DNA of 64,000 nucleotides from Caulobacter endophyticus (GTDB lineage Bacteria; Pseudomonadota; Alphaproteobacteria; Caulobacterales; Caulobacteraceae), in assembly GCF_029543245.1 (NCBI RefSeq), contig NZ_JARQWV010000028.1:1-64000 (forward strand). The letters are read 5' to 3'. This document shows positions 61,371-64,000 of the stretch, piece by piece. How positions within the stretch are numbered: position 1 is the first letter of the stretch; each line of letters starts with the position of its first letter. The notes below the pieces were generated by a model. It did not search any database, was not told the origin of the DNA, and was given only the letters and a program-made list of their open reading frames with translations. Position numbers and translations under genes: made by a program.

Positions 61371-61931
61371 TCACGCCGCCATACGGTTGGCCCGGCGCCA
61401 GGCCTGGGGCGCCACCCCGGCCGAGCGGCGGAACAGACGGCACAGGTGCGACTGGTCGGCGAAGCCGCACTGGTAGGCGATCTGGCTCAGCGGCTCGCGG
61501 GTCGACAGCATCAGGTCCTTGGCCGCCTCAAGACGGCGGCGGGTGATGTAGGCGTGCGGCGTCTCGCCGAACGTCGCCTTGAAGGCGCGGCCGAAATAGC
61601 TGGCGCTCAGCGCCACCAGCTCGCCGAGGACGGCCGTCGTCAGCGTGCCGTCCAGGTTCTCATCGATGTGCCTGCGCAGCTTGCGGGCCTGCCAGGGGGC
61701 CAGGCCTCCCTGCACCGGCGCCGCCGGCCGGGAGCCGACGCCGACGACGATGGCCGAGGCCCGGGCGACCAGGGCGCGGGCGGTCTCCGCGCCGGGCTCC
61801 AGCGAGCGCTCCAGGGCCTGCAGCACCTCGCGCAGGTCGGCGAAGCTGCGGGCCTCGCCGGCCAACTCGTGGTCGGCCAGCAGGCCGGTGACAGGAACGG
61901 CGGCGGCGGTGTCGACGGCGAGGAAGGACAT
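61371..61931 (-). CDS. AraC family transcriptional regulator
   Basis: In this 186-residue protein the C-terminal 100 residues hold both AraC helix-turn-helix motifs (VLGELVALSASYFGRAFKAT, EPLSQIAYQCGFADQSHLCR) and the end RRSAGVAPQAWRRANRM. The N-terminal 80 residues are short for a sensing domain and not recognisable. The ATG at 61931 follows AGGGATC. It is first in order before the HisD-like and SDR genes (110-base gap) and probably activates them. Confidence 0.9.
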   Translation of the reverse strand: MSFLAVDTAAAVPVTGLLADHELAGEARSFADLREVLQALERSLEPGAETARALVARASAIVVGVGSRPAAPVQGGLAPWQARKLRRHIDENLDGTLTTAVLGELVALSASYFGRAFKATFGETPHAYITRRRLEAAKDLMLSTREPLSQIAYQCGFADQSHLCRLFRRSAGVAPQAWRRANRMAA

Positions 61932-62057
61932 GGTTTCGATCCCTGGCTGGAGCGCCCCCCACGGGCCCTCTCGTTTTCGGGGATCATTGTTCTTCGCCGG
62001 ACGCCCGCGCCGCCATCGCACCTGCGCTTATCGTCGCGCTCCCTGGGTGTGGCGGGG

Positions 62058-62073
62058 TCATACCCGGGTATGA
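62058..62073. promoter_or_regulatory. Perfect 16-base palindrome upstream of the AraC gene
   Basis: TCATACCCGGGTATGA is a perfect palindrome about 127 bases before the AraC ATG, in a region without genes. It is a likely regulator binding site for the AraC operon. AraC proteins usually bind direct repeats, so another regulator may use it. Confidence 0.5.
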
Positions 62074-62093
62074 GAGCGGTATCGCAAAGGGGT

Positions 62094-62125
62094 GGCCCGC
62101 GCGCTTCCCGGGAAGCACGCGGGCC
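62094..62125 (-). terminator. Terminator after the alcohol dehydrogenase gene
   Basis: On the minus strand GGCCCGCGTGCTTCCC pairs with GGGAAGCGCGCGGGCC with one mismatch, followed by ACCCCTTTGCG. It lies about 10 bases past the alcohol dehydrogenase stop. Confidence 0.7.
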
Positions 62126-62134
62126 CCTTGGTCC

Positions 62135-63190
62135 TTACGCCTTGGCCAGCGAGGCGCTGTCGATCACGAAGCGGTACTTCACGTCGCTCTTCTGCATGCG
62201 CTCGTAGGCGGTCTCGATCTCCTGGATGTCGATCTTCTCGATCTCGGAGACGATGCCGTGCTGCGCGCAGAAATCGAGCATCTCCTGGGTCTCGGCGATG
62301 CCGCCGATCAGCGAGCCGGCGATCGACCGGCGCTTGAAGATCAGGGCGGCGACGTCGGGGCTCGGGTGGGCGTGCTCGGGCACGCCGACCAGGCACAGGG
62401 TCCCGTCGCGCTTCAAGAGGGCGGTGAAGGCGTCCAGGCTGTGGCTGGCAGAGACGGTGTTGAGGATGAAGTCGAAGGTGTTGGCGTGGGCGGCCATCTC
62501 ACCTTCGTTGCGCGACACCACGACCTCGTCGGCGCCCAGGTCCAGGGCGTCCTGGCGCTTGGCTTCCGAGGTGGTGAAGGCCACCACGTGGGCGCCCAGG
62601 GCGTGGGCCAGCTTGACGCCCATGTGGCCAAGGCCGCCGATGCCGACGACGCCGACCTTCTTGCCCGGGCCGACGTTCCAGTGGCGCAGCGGCGACCAGG
62701 TGGTGATGCCGGCGCACAGCAGCGGAGCCACGGCGGCCAGTTGCTCCTCGGGGTGGCTGATCTTCAGCACGAAGTCGTCCTTGACGACGATCGCTTGCGA
62801 GTAGCCGCCCAGGGTGTGGCCGGGGGCGTCGCTGGTGGGGCCATTGTAGGTGCCCACGAAGCCGTTCTCGCAGAACTGCTCCAGGCCCTCGTCGCACGAG
62901 TGGCAGTGCTTGCAGCTGTCGACCATGCAGCCGACGCCGACGACGTCGCCTTCCTTGAAGCGGCTGACCTGGCCGCCCACGGCCGAGACGCGGCCGACGA
63001 TCTCGTGGCCCGGCACGCAGGGGAACAGGGTGCCGGCCCATTCCGAGCGCACGGTGTGCAGGTCGGAGTGGCAGACGCCGCAATAGGCGATCTCGATCTG
63101 GACGTCGTGCGGGCCGACGTCGCGGCGCGTGATGTCCATGGCTTCCAGCGGCTTGTCGGCGGCGAAGGCGCCATAGGCTTTGATGGCCAT
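62135..63190 (-). CDS. Zinc-dependent alcohol dehydrogenase (YahK/CAD-like)
   Basis: The 351-residue medium-chain dehydrogenase has the catalytic zinc site Cys-His in YCGVCHSDLH and GHEIVG. The structural zinc Cys4 is CKHCHSCDEGLEQFC. The nucleotide motif is GIGGLGHMG at about residues 180-188, with a following pattern favouring NADPH. The family (YahK, cinnamyl alcohol type) reduces many aldehydes. It lies downstream of the sensor kinase with a 126-base AT-rich gap that repeats AAATTAGC twice. Confidence 0.94.
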   Translation of the reverse strand: MAIKAYGAFAADKPLEAMDITRRDVGPHDVQIEIAYCGVCHSDLHTVRSEWAGTLFPCVPGHEIVGRVSAVGGQVSRFKEGDVVGVGCMVDSCKHCHSCDEGLEQFCENGFVGTYNGPTSDAPGHTLGGYSQAIVVKDDFVLKISHPEEQLAAVAPLLCAGITTWSPLRHWNVGPGKKVGVVGIGGLGHMGVKLAHALGAHVVAFTTSEAKRQDALDLGADEVVVSRNEGEMAAHANTFDFILNTVSASHSLDAFTALLKRDGTLCLVGVPEHAHPSPDVAALIFKRRSIAGSLIGGIAETQEMLDFCAQHGIVSEIEKIDIQEIETAYERMQKSDVKYRFVIDSASLAKA

Positions 63191-63316
63191 GTGCAGGATA
63201 TTCCGATTGGCTTTCTGGGGAGGTGGAGACCCGGGGAGGAATCTCGCGAAGCCAAATTAGCGCGCGCGCGACAGTAAAATTAGCCGCCCATATCTTTACG
63301 GGCTGATGAGCATATT

Positions 63317-64000
63317 TCAGCAATCTACCCCTTGCGAGTCAGCTGCGCGCGGCAATCTGAGCACGAAGGTCGCCCCCTCGCCCGGCCGGCTTTCGACGAC
63401 GATCTCGCCGCCGTGGGCCTGGGCGATCGTCCGGCAGATCGACAGCCCCATGCCCATGCCGCCGGCCTTGGTGGTGTAGAAGGCGTTGAACAGCTGGGCG
63501 GCGCGCTCGGGCGGCACGCCGGGCCCGGTGTCGGCGACCGACAGCGTCACGCCCTCGCCATCGGCCTGGGCGCGCACCACCAGCACCCGCTCCTGCGACT
63601 GCGCCATGGCCTGGACGGCGTTGACCATCAGGTTGACCAGCACCTGCTGCAACTGGACCCGGTCGCCGTCCACCTGCGGCAGGTGAGCCGGAACCTGAAC
63701 GCGCAGGGCGACGTCGTGGGTGGTCAATTCGCGCCGCACCAGCAGCACCGAGTCCTCGACCAGGGCGGCCAGCGAAAGCCGCGCCGTTTCGGGCTCGCCC
63801 TTCACGGCCATGGTGCGGATGCGGCCGATGACGCCCGAGGCCCGGTTGGCCTCGCCGATCATCCGGTCGAAGGCGCGGGTCACCTCTTCCAGATCGGGCG
63901 TCTGCCGCCTCAGCCAGCGCAGCCCCGCCTCGCCGTTGGTGACGATGGCCGACAGCGGCTGGTTGACCTCGTGGGCGATCGAGGCGGTCAGCTCGCCCAG
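63317..64000 (-). CDS. Sensor histidine kinase, C-terminal part (5' end outside window)
   Basis: The visible 227 residues include the phospho-acceptor H-box SIAHEVNQPLSAIVTNG just inside the window edge, the N-box QQVLVNLMVNAVQAM, the G1 box VADTGPGVPP and the G2 box GMGMGLSICRTIA. This is the transmitter module of a FixL/DctB-like (HPK4) kinase. The sensor domain and any partner response regulator lie beyond 64000. The frame is open to the window end. Confidence 0.93.
   Translation of the reverse strand: MGELTASIAHEVNQPLSAIVTNGEAGLRWLRRQTPDLEEVTRAFDRMIGEANRASGVIGRIRTMAVKGEPETARLSLAALVEDSVLLVRRELTTHDVALRVQVPAHLPQVDGDRVQLQQVLVNLMVNAVQAMAQSQERVLVVRAQADGEGVTLSVADTGPGVPPERAAQLFNAFYTTKAGGMGMGLSICRTIAQAHGGEIVVESRPGEGATFVLRLPRAADSQGVDC

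Overview
The window is high-GC alphaproteobacterial chromosome and looks like Caulobacter. The strongest marker is a complete hfaA-hfaB-hfaD operon (holdfast anchor). The 5' end of a 16S rRNA gene, dense short operons and several palindromic intergenic repeat families fit. I saw no CRISPR array, complete insertion sequence, integrase or prophage structural block.

Layout. 1-985: the start of a minus-strand rRNA operon with three tandem strong promoters and a boxA leader, then an Rrf2 regulator with a palindrome at its ribosome binding site. 1.5-9 kb: a CBS protein, the holdfast anchor operon, two tandem paralogous proteins of unknown family and a serine hydrolase. 9-18.4 kb: an M16 lipoprotein protease, a Cys/Gly/Asn-rich secreted protein, a PAS protein, a methyltransferase, a DUF1493-like protein, an aldo/keto reductase and a GMC oxidoreductase. 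18.6-25.9 kb: a two-partner secretion pair, with a 1,862-residue TpsA exoprotein and its TpsB transporter. 26.3-30.3 kb: an unusual trio of a stand-alone adenylation enzyme, a small protein with a double-glycine-like leader and a secreted S9/alpha-beta hydrolase. 30.7-44.2 kb: mostly housekeeping and transport (gamma carbonic anhydrase, PhoH, OPT transporter, a TetR-controlled MFS pump, a PIN toxin-antitoxin pair, LysR, CysE, NUDIX, nitroreductase, QueF, SDR, TorF porin). 44.3-49.7 kb: a four-gene uptake and catabolic operon (TonB receptor, MFS, RutA-like, RutB-like). 50-51.2 kb: a RES/Xre toxin-antitoxin pair with an operator. 51.4-59 kb: GntR, MetAP, a tailspike-like beta-helix protein, SfsA, a CinA-like protein, an XRE regulator and a group of small lineage-specific genes including a possibly frameshifted LuxR gene. 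59-64 kb: tRNA-Leu(UAA), an AraC / HisD-like / SDR operon, a zinc alcohol dehydrogenase and a truncated sensor kinase.

Cell-surface biology recurs. The holdfast anchor, the TPS exoprotein, the Cys-rich exported protein, the leader-peptide trio and the tailspike-like protein are all surface or secreted functions. Least explained are the tandem paralogs at 5044-7822, the trio at 26309-30265, the terminator-capped segment before phoH, and a palindromic repeat whose core is inverted between its two copies.

All calls come from reading the sequence and recognising protein families. No search or folding program was run.
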